Below are positions 1-10,001 of a stretch of DNA of 29,759 bases, piece after piece (within the stretch, counting starts at the first letter, position 1; each line of letters begins with the position of its first letter). The position numbers and the translations under genes were made by a program. The notes under the pieces are model-generated. The model was not told the origin of the DNA and made no database searches. It saw only the letters and a program-made list of their open reading frames with translations. Source of the stretch: Paratrimastix pyriformis (Eukaryota > Preaxostyla > Paratrimastigidae); the NCBI GenBank assembly GCA_027972325.1, contig JAPMOS010000318.1:1-29759 (forward strand), given 5' to 3'.

Positions 1-330
1 ACCCACCCCGTACGGGACGATTGCGATGCATCAGGCTCTCTTCCCAGCTCTTCCCATTGGACTCTCTGCCCAATCGCCAATTGCCTTAAATAATCGGTCC
101 ATCTCTTCCTGGGGTTGTACTCCGGGTTGGCAAAGATGAGGAGGTCACGATTCTCCTTGAACAGCCCATATCCATCCAGTCTTCCACCCAAAACAATCAT
201 CTTTGCTGGGTGTTCTGAATTCGGGGAAGCAAATCGGCATTCCCAGGATGCGAGAATGCCATCGTTGTCAAACTGCCTGCTTGTCTGAGCAGAGAGGACA
301 CCACGTGGGGTCGTCCACTGGTTTGGGGTG
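1..330 (-). CDS. C-terminal tail of LINE A ORF2 (or abutting gene), open at window edge
   Basis: The minus strand is open without a stop from about 290 to position 1 and reads as good protein: QFDNDGILASWECRF, then AKMIVLGGRLDGYGLF (about 200-155), NRDLLIFANPEYNPRKRW (about 145-90), and LRQLAIGQRVQWEELGRE (about 85-30). It lies directly downstream of the Cys/His knuckle and looks like a further C-terminal domain of the same ORF2. I do not recognise the family. A different host gene abutting the element cannot be excluded. Confidence 0.4.
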
Positions 331-500
331 CTCTTGTGGGTCTGCCCTTCTGCCATCTCCGTGCTCACTCCATCCGCGTACCGATCGCACAGGTTCGCCA
401 CTTCTGTTGAAAATGTTTCCCAGAAGCTGTCCCAGGTTCGGGCGCGGTACCAGCGCCCGATCGCTCGATGAGCTCCCAGAGTCTGTCCATCGCTATCTGC

Positions 501-853
501 TTACCTCTCACCTGCACACTTCGGCCCATAGGCTCCACCCATTTTTCTTGGAGCAATTGTTCTGCATCTTCTGCTCCTTCCCTTGTCCAGCCACGCGATC
601 AGTTTGATCGCGTTGGCACCACTCCACCTTTCCGCGACACTGCCCATCATCGAAGGGCATTCGAAAACAAATGGTTTGTACAATCTCTCGCCCCACACCA
701 ACATTTCCCATCCCCTTCACCATTGATGTAGAATCTGATGTTGGCCGTGATGTAACGCTGCAAGATTGCCATCATGGCCAGTCTACCCGACATTTCACAC
801 CGCATGGTCTGCGTATTTATTCCGCCATTTCCCGTCTGAGCATTGATGACCAC
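501..853 (-). pseudogene. LINE A C-terminal Cys/His knuckle region
   Basis: The segment CEMSGRLAMMAILQRYITAN (about 810-750) leads into CWCGARDCTNHLF then FECP (about 700-655). This is a CxC...H...C arrangement like the C-terminal gag-like knuckle found after RNase H or RT in many LINEs, thought to help bind RNA or target DNA. Fragment C has the same box without interruption (CWCGARDHMNHLVFECPG), so the family consensus is clear even though this copy changes frame within the box. Confidence 0.7.
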
Positions 854-2124
854 TAGTGCATTCTTGCACTTCTGGGCTGTCCTGAAGATGCGCCCTTTGC
901 GGCCTCTCTTTTAGGTTTTCACGAAAATCTCCCTCCACCGTCTTTCCATCGCTCCGCCGGACAAGCCGAAATCCCCAGGTCTGCTCTTGCGGCTCCTTGG
1001 TGCTCTCCAGTTTTATACTCTGGCCTGCAATCTTGTCCGCCAACCTTTCCGCATCCATGTCCCCTGTCTCCTGGTGCCCCCCAAACCAGCCTGACCTCGC
1101 CCCTATGTTCCTCCAAGATTCGTTGGCCCCTCCGAAGAAGACCCTCAGCCTTCGACTCGATTAGGTCGGTCGGCGTCCAGTCTCTCCTCATCAGCCCTTC
1201 CACCCATCCCTTTGCCACCTTGCTGTCCGTGCGCACCTCCACGTTTGCATCCTGTCCCACCCTGATGGCCTCCAGGATGGCCTCAAGCTCTGCCTCATTG
1301 TTTGTTTGCCCCTGCCCGTGCACCTTCTTCCAACCCGCACTGCCAGCACCCCGTTGGGCAGCCGCTCCACCACCGCCAGTGCCGCTCGCCGGTCCTTCTT
1401 CTTCCTGGATGCACTACCGTCCGTATAGAATGTCCGCCACTTGAGTTCGGGCTCCTCTACCCGCACTTCCACCTCGTCGCATTCCGCTCGCAGCGCCTCC
1501 ATTCTGCTCCTCATGCCGCCATCTTTGTTTCCCTCCTGCTTCAGGCGCCCCCTTGTTGCATTCGTCGTCCCACTCGCCCTACCTTCTCTTTTTACCCTCC
1601 TGTCGCCCTGCGTCTTTCTCCGACACGTCGCCGGCACCACCACCGAGAGCTTCCCACTCTGCCCCAAAGCCAACTTGGTCCCCTTCTTCCCTCTTTCCAT
1701 TGTCCTCCATTCCCTCTGGCTCCCCTCCCTCTCCATCCTTGCTTTCTCTCTTTCCTTCTCCGCCGCCTCTTCCTCTCTAATCCGCCTCGCCAGCTTCACG
1801 TACTCCGTCTCCACTCTGTTCCCCCAGACGCAGACCCGCTCCATGATGGCTTTGACATACTGTGGCTTCCTGCCCTTCCACTGGAACCTACCCCCACTAT
1901 CAGGTCTGCCACGCTCCTGATCCCCTCCTCATCAGTGTTTGTCTGTGTTGCTTGGTGATCCTGTGCGGGCTTGCCAATTCCTCCAGTGTTGTTGGCATCC
2001 CATACCCCTGCTCCTCTTTCAGCTCCTCGCCCTCCCTGAGAATGGCCAGATCATTCCTGGACATGACCTGCAGCATCCCGAGAGGATGCCAGGCATCTTC
2101 TCCTTTCCGTGGAGCCTTACCCAC
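795..2124 (-). pseudogene. LINE A post-RT linker and RNase H domain
   Basis: After the RT comes a charged helical linker (TLEELASPHRITKQHRQTLM, near 1980, then a Glu/Lys/Arg-rich stretch to about 1500). RNase H follows, with the usual catalytic residues visible: FYTDGSASRK (Asp, about 1435-1405), NNEAELEAILEAI (Glu, about 1300), VRTDSKVAKGW (Asp, about 1235-1205), and LVW...GD near 1085, followed in another frame by DAERLADKIAG (last acidic residue, about 1050). The domain removes element RNA from the hybrid. Position after the RT is typical of I, R1 and Tad clades. Fragment C lacks the first three of these motifs. Confidence 0.85.
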
Positions 2125-3648
2125 TTACCCGGGTCATCCAGCAGGGGTTCACTTGTGGTCCACAACTTCTGAAGAAGTGCAATCTCCTCACGGAGCATCA
2201 CCCCACATCCTTGCTCATCCGCCACTCTCCCCAACAACTGTGTCAGCACCATCATATCATGCACATCCACCGGGTCCTTCAGGCCCATGCCCCCTTCATC
2301 CTCCGGGAAGAAAAGCACCTCCGCCGGATCGCACTTCCCCAGACAGCCACCAATCTCCCTAAAGACCCTCGCATATCTTTGCCGTAGGATCTCCAAGTCC
2401 TTCTTTGGCATGGGGCACTGTCTGGCCGTGTACTGGAGGCACGTCGACACGCACTCGTTGATCATCTGCACCATCAACCTCGGGGACCTTCTTGTCCATC
2501 AGCCTGTGCAGCCTCCCGCACATTTTCTGGATAACCTTCTCCGTGTTGACCTTCATGTTCATCTCCTCGTCTATCCAAATCCCCAGGTATCGGATGGCCC
2601 CACCCTTCTGCTGGACCTTGATGACCCGACCCTCACCCAAGTCCAGGTCCGTCTTGCTCTTCACCCCCACACAGGTAGTCACACTTGGTCCACGACAGCT
2701 GCATGCCCGCCTCCTCCACCTTCCGTCTCACTGTGTTGACCAACCGGACCATCTGCTCCTTGGTTCGAGTGACCAGCATAACATCGTCAGCAAAGGCAAG
2801 GACTTTCACCTTCCTCCCACTATCCAGGATATACCCACCTTCCTGCTTTCGCACCTCTGCCAGCACTTCCTCCATGAATGAGATAAAGAGCAGACACGAA
2901 AGCGGGTCCCCTGGCTGATACCCCTTTCTATGTCGTAGCTCTCTGTCAGTCCGTACCCTGTGATCACTCTCGCCTTCCTTCCCTCGTACAGACTATCTAC
3001 GTACCTGATGAATGCCTCCTCAACCCCCATCCGTCTCAACCCCCTCCTCAGTGCGTCCATGTCCACCGTGTCGTATGCTTTTTTTATGTCCAATGAGCAC
3101 ATATGGAACTCTCGACCTCCCATAATTTTCGAGTCAGTGAGCACTCCCATAATCTCTGCGATTGGGGTCTCAATCCTCCGACCCCTCAAGAATCCAAACT
3201 GCTCCGCCCCAAACACTTGCTTCTCTACGCACCAGTCTTGAAACCGCGACGCCACCACCACCTGCAGCCCCTTCAGAAAAACTTGGATCAAAGTGATCGG
3301 TCTCCTTCCTGCCGGGTCCCCCGGGTGCTCCGTCTGCGATTTCGTGGCCATAAACACCGAGCTAATCTTGAGCTCCTGCGGCACCTCACTCTTTTCCAGC
3401 ATCTCATTATATCTCCTTCTCATCCACTCCTTGATCTCATCCTGACAGGCGTGAATCATCTCCGCCGTCACCCCGTCCGGGCCCGCTGCCTTGCCATCTG
3501 GGAGTGCTCCCAGGATCGTTTCAACGTCATGCATGGTAAGGGGGCCATGATGACCCTCTCCTCCTCCTGAGACCTTCCCACCGGTGCCTGCTTCATTCCG
3601 CCCATCGGCATCACTCTCCTTGCCAGGTCCGCCATGAATTCCCTCCAT
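2019..3648 (-). pseudogene. LINE A reverse transcriptase domain
   Basis: This region copies element RNA into DNA at the nicked target. RT motifs in order: GKAAGPDGV (about 3480), RRPITLI (about 3300), EQFGFLRGRR (about 3200), the first catalytic Asp in SLDIKKAYDTVD (about 3090-3060), the G-x-x-Q-G motif RGISQG (about 2925), the catalytic box FADDVMLV (about 2793-2775), and the thumb motif IRYLGIWID (about 2595-2570). The conserved GGMGLKDPVDVHDMM (about 2300) marks the post-RT region. The sequence is spread over three frames. The matching region of element C at 16104-16797 is clearly homologous. Confidence 0.9.
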
Positions 3649-3981
3649 CCCCTCTTCACCAATTCTGGATCTGTCACCACCTTATCCACCTTGCCTTCAC
3701 CGTTCTTGGTGGCATACGCCGTGACGGGCGCCACCCGTCAGTCATTATGCCCTTATATATCCGTTTGCGTTTTCCTCCAACGCCCTGTCCCGCTTCTTGT
3801 AGTGCATGCTTCTCATCTTTGCCAATTGGCGCTGCATCTCCCTCCTCCTTTCCGAGTCCCTCTCCTCCACCGCCCTCCGCCGCAGCTTCCTCATGCGGTG
3901 GGGCTCGTAGTCCCGATCCGTATTTGTAACCTCCCGGTACCCAAACACATGCCCCGCCGTTTCCCTCAGGATCCGACCCAT
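3468..3981 (-). pseudogene. LINE A linker between endonuclease and reverse transcriptase
   Basis: A highly charged, likely helical stretch (MRKLRRRAVEERDSERRREM, near 3900) followed by a conserved-looking segment with PELVKRGWREFMADL (near 3650). Such a basic helical linker lies between APE endonuclease and RT in many LINEs, with the P-x-x-V-x-x-x-W-x-x-F segment just upstream of RT motif 0. It continues in another frame into the RT at 3648. No catalytic motif is expected here and none is seen. Confidence 0.6.
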
Positions 3982-4024
3982 CTGTTCGAATGACAGCTCC
4001 TCCCCTTCCCCGATGCCTTTCGAA

Positions 4025-5034
4025 TCATCTCCGCCACCTTCCTCCTATATGAGCCCATCTTCTCCACCAACACATCGTACTCTTCTCTCCCTTTTCACGC
4101 AGCAACGCGTCCAAGTCCGACCTGGACGGGCAAATGGCCACCTTCCTCCTTGTCGTCCCCGCCCATGCCGGCAGCATGTTCCTCAAGTCAGTCACGACCA
4201 TGTGATGGTCTGTAACTTCGCTCCACTGTATCTCCTCATTTCTCCATACCCATAGGTTATCGAGCATCCTTGCCATCGTCCCTTGCGTTGCGAGGCAAAG
4301 GTCCAACCGAGCCACCTTTCTCCCCGGCTGCTTGTCCTTCTCCTCTGCATCCCCCCCCTTCTTGTTCCGCACAAACGTGATCTCATTCTCCTTGCCTACC
4401 ATCTTCGCCGTGTCATACAGTCCCAACTTCTCATGCTCTCCGACTTCCTTGGCCCAGCTATTCGCATCCGTGTACCACCACTCCCCTTCCCTCTGCCGCC
4501 CCCTCCGCCATGCACTCATCCAGCCTTTCAATAATCACCTTCCTGACCCTCTCCTTGTCATCTCCCTCCCCAGTCGGATAGTACATATTCACCAGCCGGA
4601 GGTTGGTCTTTCCCTCCGACCAGTCCATGTACATCAAATAGCCCGGCAGGACCTCCGTGACACGACGCACCGCCATCTGCAGGGTCCGTCTATATCCTAT
4701 CATCACCCCCCCTTGGGGTGACGCTCCACCGCATTCTCCACCACCGAACTCCTCCACCGCCATCCCCTCATCCACTTCTCCTCCAACTGCTCCTTATTCG
4801 CCTTCGTCCCTTTGTTTCTTGCAACAGGGCAATGTCTACCCGTCCTACCCGCAACAGGTCCGCCACATTACTTCGCTTCCACTCCGACCCAAGTCCTCGC
4901 ACATTCCACCTGCCACCCGCATCCTGTCCTCCTCCTTCATCGGCAACCCCGCCCTCAGGTTGGCCTCCTTCCTCCCCTGGCACCACTTCTCCACCCCGAA
5001 ACTCCTCCTCCTCCGCCTTCGTCATATCCCTCAA
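4025..5034 (-). pseudogene. LINE A APE-type endonuclease domain
   Basis: The apurinic-endonuclease-like domain that nicks target DNA for target-primed reverse transcription. The N-terminal signature RWNVRGL followed by DIALLQETK (about 4955-4810) gives the catalytic Asn and Glu. The middle part GGVMIGYR...LRLVNMYYPTG (about 4705-4580) and VVVHGCE (about 4460) match the strands with the family's metal-binding residues. The end RLDLCLAT...WSEVTDHHMVVTDLR (about 4300-4175) carries the diagnostic S-D-H-x-x-V-type box, here TDHHMVV. The domain spans about 270 residues in three overlapping frames, a normal length. It follows the protease-like region and precedes the RT linker. Confidence 0.85.
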
Positions 5035-5181
5035 TATCCAACATTTTTGCTTTTGCCTCCTCTTCCTTTGTGCATCCTTCTTCCCCTCTTCTTCCTTGCC
5101 TTCCTGCTCATCCCATCCCCAGGTCGCCGACTCACTTCCGGATACGACACGCCCGCTACCAGGACCTGCTCCTCCTGTCCT

Positions 5182-7199
5182 TCAGGCTTCTCCGCCTTGT
5201 CTGCTCCCCGCCCTGTCATCCCTTGACTCTCTTTCCTCACCGCACGATACCTTCTGCAGTCTCCCTCTGCAGCTCGCTCCCCGACCTTTGCATCCGCGAC
5301 CCCATTCCAGCTTCAGCCACGTACACGAAAACCATCTCACCTCCCCTCCACCACCACTGTCATTGAACCTCCACCACGCCCCATCAATCCTTTTCAGTGC
5401 CTGACGCCCCCCGCCCCTTCTTCCACAGAATTCCGCCTCCGCTTCCAGGTGGTAGCTTGTCCCGAGTACGTCTACTATGTCCGGCTGCACTTTCCACTGC
5501 GTCTGATCCGCCCCCTACCCCTCTGGTTCCGAACCACCTGCACCACCAGGACACTCTCCCCTTCGCACTCATCCCGTGCATACACTGGTCCCCACCACAC
5601 CGGACACTTCTTCATGACACGGTCATCTGCCATCACTACCCTCCTTACCGCCTCATTCATACTGTCTCCGTCCCTCATCAGACGCACAAACAAGCACTCC
5701 CTCTCTGCTTCCATCCGCATTCCACACGTCCACCACCCTCATCCTGACTCCCACCGGGATCCGCGCCCTTTCAGCTCAATCACAGCCACCCTGCTTCTCC
5801 ATCCTGCGTCTCATCCAGTCCCTCCGTCCCCCTCTTCCAAATCCCTTCTTCTCCATCAGGGTCCCCACCGACACCTCTGACCACATCAAACAGCGGATCT
5901 GCCCCACCAACCGCCTCCGCCGCCTGCAGCCCGGCGCTCAACCAACACCTGTGTCCAGTCGTTACGATATTGCTCGACGTCTCCCACCGGTACCCTATCC
6001 ATCCCCGGCTGCCCGCTCCTCCCCATCCAAATCGTCCATGCCTCTCCCCTCCAGGGTACATCCTCGCCGGACACCCATCGACACCTCTGGATGCCACCAC
6101 TTTCACCCCGTCCCTACCAACCGAACCCCGGCATCCATCCGCCCCGCCCTCGTCCATGCCGCGCCATCCCCGCACCCTTCTCCGAGCCGTCTTCCGCCCC
6201 GTCTCCCCACTCCATCTCCGCACCTTTCTTTGCGCTTCTTCCTTTTCCCACAATCTCCTCCTCTGCACCTCACATTCCGCTATCCCCATCGCCAACAACC
6301 AATTCCATGTCAGCCCCAACCCTGCCATTACCACCCTCGCCCACCGTGCGATCCACTGGCTGATACATCTCCAGTGTCCTTCGTTCATCTTGTTTTCTGA
6401 AATATAATGCCAGACCATTGTTGTTCCGCTGCCTTTTGCCTGACCGAGATCACCGTCCCATCGCAGCCCCCAGAGTCCGTTCCCCTGATCAGCAAATGGC
6501 ACAGAACCCTCATCCTTCCGCTCACATGCCACATCTTCTCGGTCCCCACAGCATCTTTCAACATGACTCCTCGGGCTCCCCCTACCCATCGCTCATCCTG
6601 CATAAGTTCAGCCTTTTCCGGCAGCCTCCTCCGGCTAGAAGCTATCCCCACGCCCAATACTCCTTCAGTTCGCCGGTCAGTTTCTTTTCCCCATCATCCC
6701 AGCTTCCCTCAGGTACCAGAACTCTCCTTCCCACATCCACATAGCAGCCATTCAGCCAACATCCTCTTTGTACCAGCCATCTCCTCCAAACGCTCGATTC
6801 CATCGATTCTCGCGTTAATTCCTATCCCTTCCTGCCATACTTCATCCACCAGGTCCACCCATTTTCCCACTTCCAATTTTCCACATCCACTGCCCCATAG
6901 CGCTTCTCTCCCAACCATCTCCACCATCTGATCCCGTACCCAGCTCACCTCCATTGACCCTGCCACGCCCATTGTTCCAGTCTGTTCCGTTCCATACCCT
7001 TCTCCGCTCACTTGCCTTACGCAAAACACAATGCAGAGTCCCACCACCTCAAGATGCCGCGATCGATCACTGTCCCAATTCCATCCCACCGTTCCAGTCT
7101 GCCCCTTGTTACCCCTCGTTGTCCCCCATCCATACTCCTCTTCCAGAGACGCACCAAAAATGTTTACAGCGCGATGGCCCGTCTCCATATGCATCTCAG
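5182..7199 (-). pseudogene. LINE A ORF2 N-terminal part with ubiquitin-specific-protease-like (C19-like) region
   Basis: This region precedes the endonuclease. It has a weak hydrophobic stretch near 7030 (EVVGLCIVFCV), a Trp-rich predicted helical part, then the box TGHRCWLSAGLQ with its Cys at about 5946. That matches the Cys box of ubiquitin-specific proteases (G-N-x-C-[YW]-x-N-x-x-LQ) at the spaced Gly, Cys, aromatic and Leu-Gln positions. About 135 residues on, ESVLVVQVVRNQ (near 5540) resembles the conserved LxVxLKRF strand. Then SYHLEAEAEFCG followed by GAWWRFNDS (about 5450-5350) resembles the C-terminal box Y-x-L-x-A...G-H-Y...W-x-x-F-D-D. The expected His of the GHY motif is not visible: the sequence there reads GGGRQALKR. 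Three motifs in the right order and spacing make C19-like the best reading. Another papain-like clan is possible. Confidence 0.45.
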
Positions 7200-7232
7200 A
7201 AGCGCGCCTAGCTTCGAGAGGCCCCCTCATCG

Positions 7233-8557
7233 TTACCGATGCGACGACCCATGCCCATGTGCATGCGTGTGGTGATGCGAGTGCGACGAACGTCGCTCCC
7301 CGCTTGGGCTGGGCTTCCTCTTCTTGCTCTTGGCCGTATCTGTCGCCGAGGCAGTCTTGGCAGCTGCCGTCCCCTTCTCGCCAGGGGCACTCTTCGCCGC
7401 CCCATCCTCGGGCTGCATAGCCTGCCCCGTCCCCGGCGTGGCCAGAGTCGGCGTCACCGGCACTGACGGCGTCGGCGACGTCACCAGGGGCCGGGCTGAC
7501 GCCGGCGTCACCGCTGCAGGGTGGTCGAACCCTTCGAAGACCGAGGCCAGCTTCGCTGCAGGGGCCTTGCCTCCGATGAAGGCCGGCCTGGCCTTCTCCC
7601 TCTTTTCCATCCGGAACAGAGCCACTGTCCTCAAAACAGTGAGCCAACGGTAGCGGGATAATCAGACCTTTAAGGGAGACCAGGTCCGCTGGCGCTGCAA
7701 AGACCATGCCACTGTCCCATTTCACCGCAGATGCATCCGCAATTGTCCCTTCGTCCAGGGCAGCCTGGAGGGCCACTTCGAGCTCCATCTCCGACCTTCC
7801 GCTGCGCCAGCCCAGGTCTTCGGTCTTCTTCGCAGCGCTTGGGGCCAGCCTCCAACGCACCTCCACCTCGCGCGACGCTGACCGCACTGGGACCTTCACC
7901 GGGCGGGTAACAGCCCGCTCAACCGGGCCACGCACCTCCAGGACCAGGCTCCGGCCGCAAGGGGTCACTCCAACATTGGTCGTGCTGGTGCGTTGCCGTT
8001 TCCACGCAGCAAATAAAGCCTCGGGGCTACCATCTCATTTGATAGGAAGGTTGTCCTCTCGCCAGCAGAGGGGTGGCCGACATCACCTGGGCACCAACCG
8101 ACTCCGCCCAGGCCTTCGCCTCATCCAACATGTTCCCCGCACACCCCAGGGACAGAGCCGTGTTTCCCACCATGGGCAGCGCATCCATCTTTGCTGGGGG
8201 TCTCGGCAGACTGCGGGCATCAGGGTGGTGGATTCTGACCAGCCACCTATCCTTGACCACGGGCCCAAACAATCCCTTCCCTCTGCGCACCGGCTCAGCC
8301 TCGTCCACAGCGCCATCCACCGAAACCGTTGGAGACCCGTCCGGACGGACAGCCTCCTCCGCTGCCCCACCAACAACCGGGGACGGGACCAGCGGGGCAG
8401 GAGCCACCGCAGCAACTGGATCGGCCGAACCAGGGGCAGGGGCCAACGCTTGGCCAGGAGCAGGGGAGTCCAGCACCGAAGTTGACATAGCACCTACCGC
8501 ACCACAGAAGAACAACAAAGTGAGGATCGTTGCCAGGCCGCAGATCATCGATTGCAT
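7233..8557 (-). pseudogene. LINE A ORF1, membrane-anchored, His-rich C-terminus
   Basis: The first ORF of element A, read in at least three frames. A start at 8557 gives a strongly hydrophobic N-terminal stretch (ATILTLLFFCGAVGAM), then an Ala/Pro-rich linker. Next come two stretches sharing a Trp-Asp motif: IKWDGSPEALFAAWKR near 8030 and VKWDSGMVFAAPADLV near 7710. The end is basic and Ser-rich (KKRKPSPSGERRSSHS), then a His-rich tail with its stop at 7233. The second Trp-Asp motif resembles the C-terminal part of ORF1 in element B (GRWDGTFCVMATPEQREAI), which supports homology of the two. By position it should be the RNA-binding ORF1 protein, but I do not recognise a named fold. An upstream start near 8941 adds two more hydrophobic stretches and is possible. 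Confidence 0.5.
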
Positions 8558-8969
8558 CCCCTTCACTACGGCACCAAAATACGTCCAACACGACGAAAAT
8601 AGTTCATTCCCATTCCCTTGTTCCCTCCTACTTTCCCGCATTCCCCTGTTCCATCCCTTGCCTCGATGAGCTCTCTCAGAATAAAGCATTCTTGCCAACA
8701 CTCGACTGATAGCTGTCATTCTCCTACCAATAATAAAACAATAGATCAGCATTTCCAATTCATTATTTCCCAGGTTCGTCCTGAGAGCATTCCGCACGAT
8801 CTGCTCGATCGTTTGCGGTGCAGGTCTCCGAACTGCTTGTTCAGATCCCAAGGCGCAGACTTCTTGTCTGTAAGCCCATACACGCAACGCAAACATAAGC
8901 GGAACTAGGACGGACCAAATGCGCAGATTTAAAGCTTGCAACAGAGATTATAACGCGGGGGACCCCATG

Positions 8970-10001
8970 ACCTCCCCGCAATATCTCGTACAACTCCCCC
9001 ACCCCCCCAGCCGCCTCAACCACCTGGAGGGCCGTGCTGATCCAGCACCGGTGGCCAGTGACATTAACTATTCCTCTATACATTCCGCCCCCATTACCAT
9101 CCTCCAGCTCTCCATCACCCTCCCCCACTCCATTTCCACCTCCATAGCAATCCTGCTCCCCACCGCCTCCAATCTTTTTACCGATGTCATCGTCATTACA
9201 ATAAAACTCAACCAACCCAACCAGCTTTTTCAAAAATTCAGCCAAGTCAATGTCAGCCCACCCCCTTTTCCACCCCTCCTTCATCCCCACCCATCTCTTT
9301 AATCGGTCAACAATAAAATTCCAATTGGCCTGGCATGCTAGACCTTCCAAGTCCCCCCAAGCGTACATTATCACTCGCATCCATGATATCCGAGCCAGTC
9401 TCCCTTTCCAAACCTCCCTGTCCCAAGAGCACTGCCAAAAATCAGAGGAGTCTACAAGGCAAACGGCAACAAGGAAAACATTCGCACAGACCGTAAGCAA
9501 AAAGGAAGCCAGCCCCAGCCACCTGAGCCAAAGTAGTATGCCCCCGATGTCGCCAGCCTGTGACGCATTCCCATCCCCGGCATGGTCCTCCATCCCTCCA
9601 TCGAGGTTTTCCCCAAAGTCGGGGTTCTCCTCTGCTCCTTCCCTCATGAGGTTGTCCCCTTCAGCGGGGTTTTCCTCCTTCTTGAGGTTGTCCCCCTTGG
9701 GGTTTTCCTCCTCCGTGTCCGTCCCCCACCCAGCCGATGGCGCCCAGCGATGCCCCTTGAGGTTGTCCCCGACGCCGGGGTTTTCCTCCTTCTTGAGGTT
9801 GTCCCCCTTCTTGGGGTTTTCCTCCATCGTGTCCATACCCCACCCAGCCGATGTCGCCCAGCGCTGCCCCTTGAGGTTGTCCCCGACGGCGGGGTTTTCC
9901 TCCTTCTTGAGGTTGTCCCCTACGGCGGGGTTTTCCTCCTTCTTGAGGTTGTCCCCATCGGGGTTTTCCTCGTACCACTCGGTGAGGTTTGCCTGCCACA
10001 T
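8970..10001 (-). pseudogene. LINE B ORF2 start: acidic tandem repeats, membrane span, cysteine box
   Basis: Starting at the Met at 10001 (MWQANLTEWYEENPDGDNL), the product has tandem 12-residue repeats of the type DNLKKEENPAVG (about 9980-9590). An acidic linker follows, then a clear membrane span (WLGLASFLLTVCANVFLVAV, about 9510-9450). A Trp-rich, likely helical region (ANWNFIVDRLKRW near 9310) follows and resembles the equivalent part of LINE A. The box TGHRCWISTALQVVEAAGG, Cys at about 9046, matches TGHRCWLSAGLQAAEAVGG of A. Predicted topology: an acidic repeat stalk on one side of a membrane and the protease-like part on the other. The ORF loses similarity to A soon after the box. The repeats are absent from A. 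Confidence 0.5.
9590..9990 (-). repeat. Tandem repeat coding for DNLKKEENP-type units
   Basis: About eight short units around GAGGTTGTCCCC and GGGGTTTTCCTCC (plus strand). They are organised into two longer blocks of roughly 120-130 bp, each including a CACCCAGCCGATG segment. The repeats keep frame on the minus strand and encode a Glu/Lys/Asn-rich stalk ahead of a membrane span. The unit is continuous with no spacers, so this is a coding repeat and not a CRISPR. Confidence 0.85.

Larger units (their letters stand above)
1..8970 (-). mobile_element. LINE A: APE-type non-LTR retrotransposon with RNase H, left end outside window
   Basis: A long minus-strand non-LTR element. Read 5' to 3' (high to low coordinates) it carries a membrane-anchored ORF1 (about 8557-7233). 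A very long ORF2 follows from about 7199: a protease-like region, APE endonuclease (5034-4025), reverse transcriptase (3648-2019), RNase H (about 1440-990), a Cys/His knuckle (about 690) and a C-terminal tail that still runs at position 1. The EN-RT-RNase H order is that of the I/Tad/R1 supergroup. I saw no LTR, gag or integrase. The frame changes many times with few stops, so this copy is young-looking but not open end to end. The 5' boundary near 8970 is inferred from where related element B stops matching. Confidence 0.85.

Noticed and set aside
1302-6400. Many long plus-strand open frames rich in Pro, Ser, Leu and His
   Set aside because: They are antisense to the LINE A domains. The minus strand carries clear RT, endonuclease and RNase H motifs, and the GC-rich codon pattern keeps the opposite strand open.
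9590-9990. Regular repeats that might be taken for a CRISPR array
   Set aside because: Units are adjacent, variable and in coding frame, with no unique spacers, and the context is eukaryotic.
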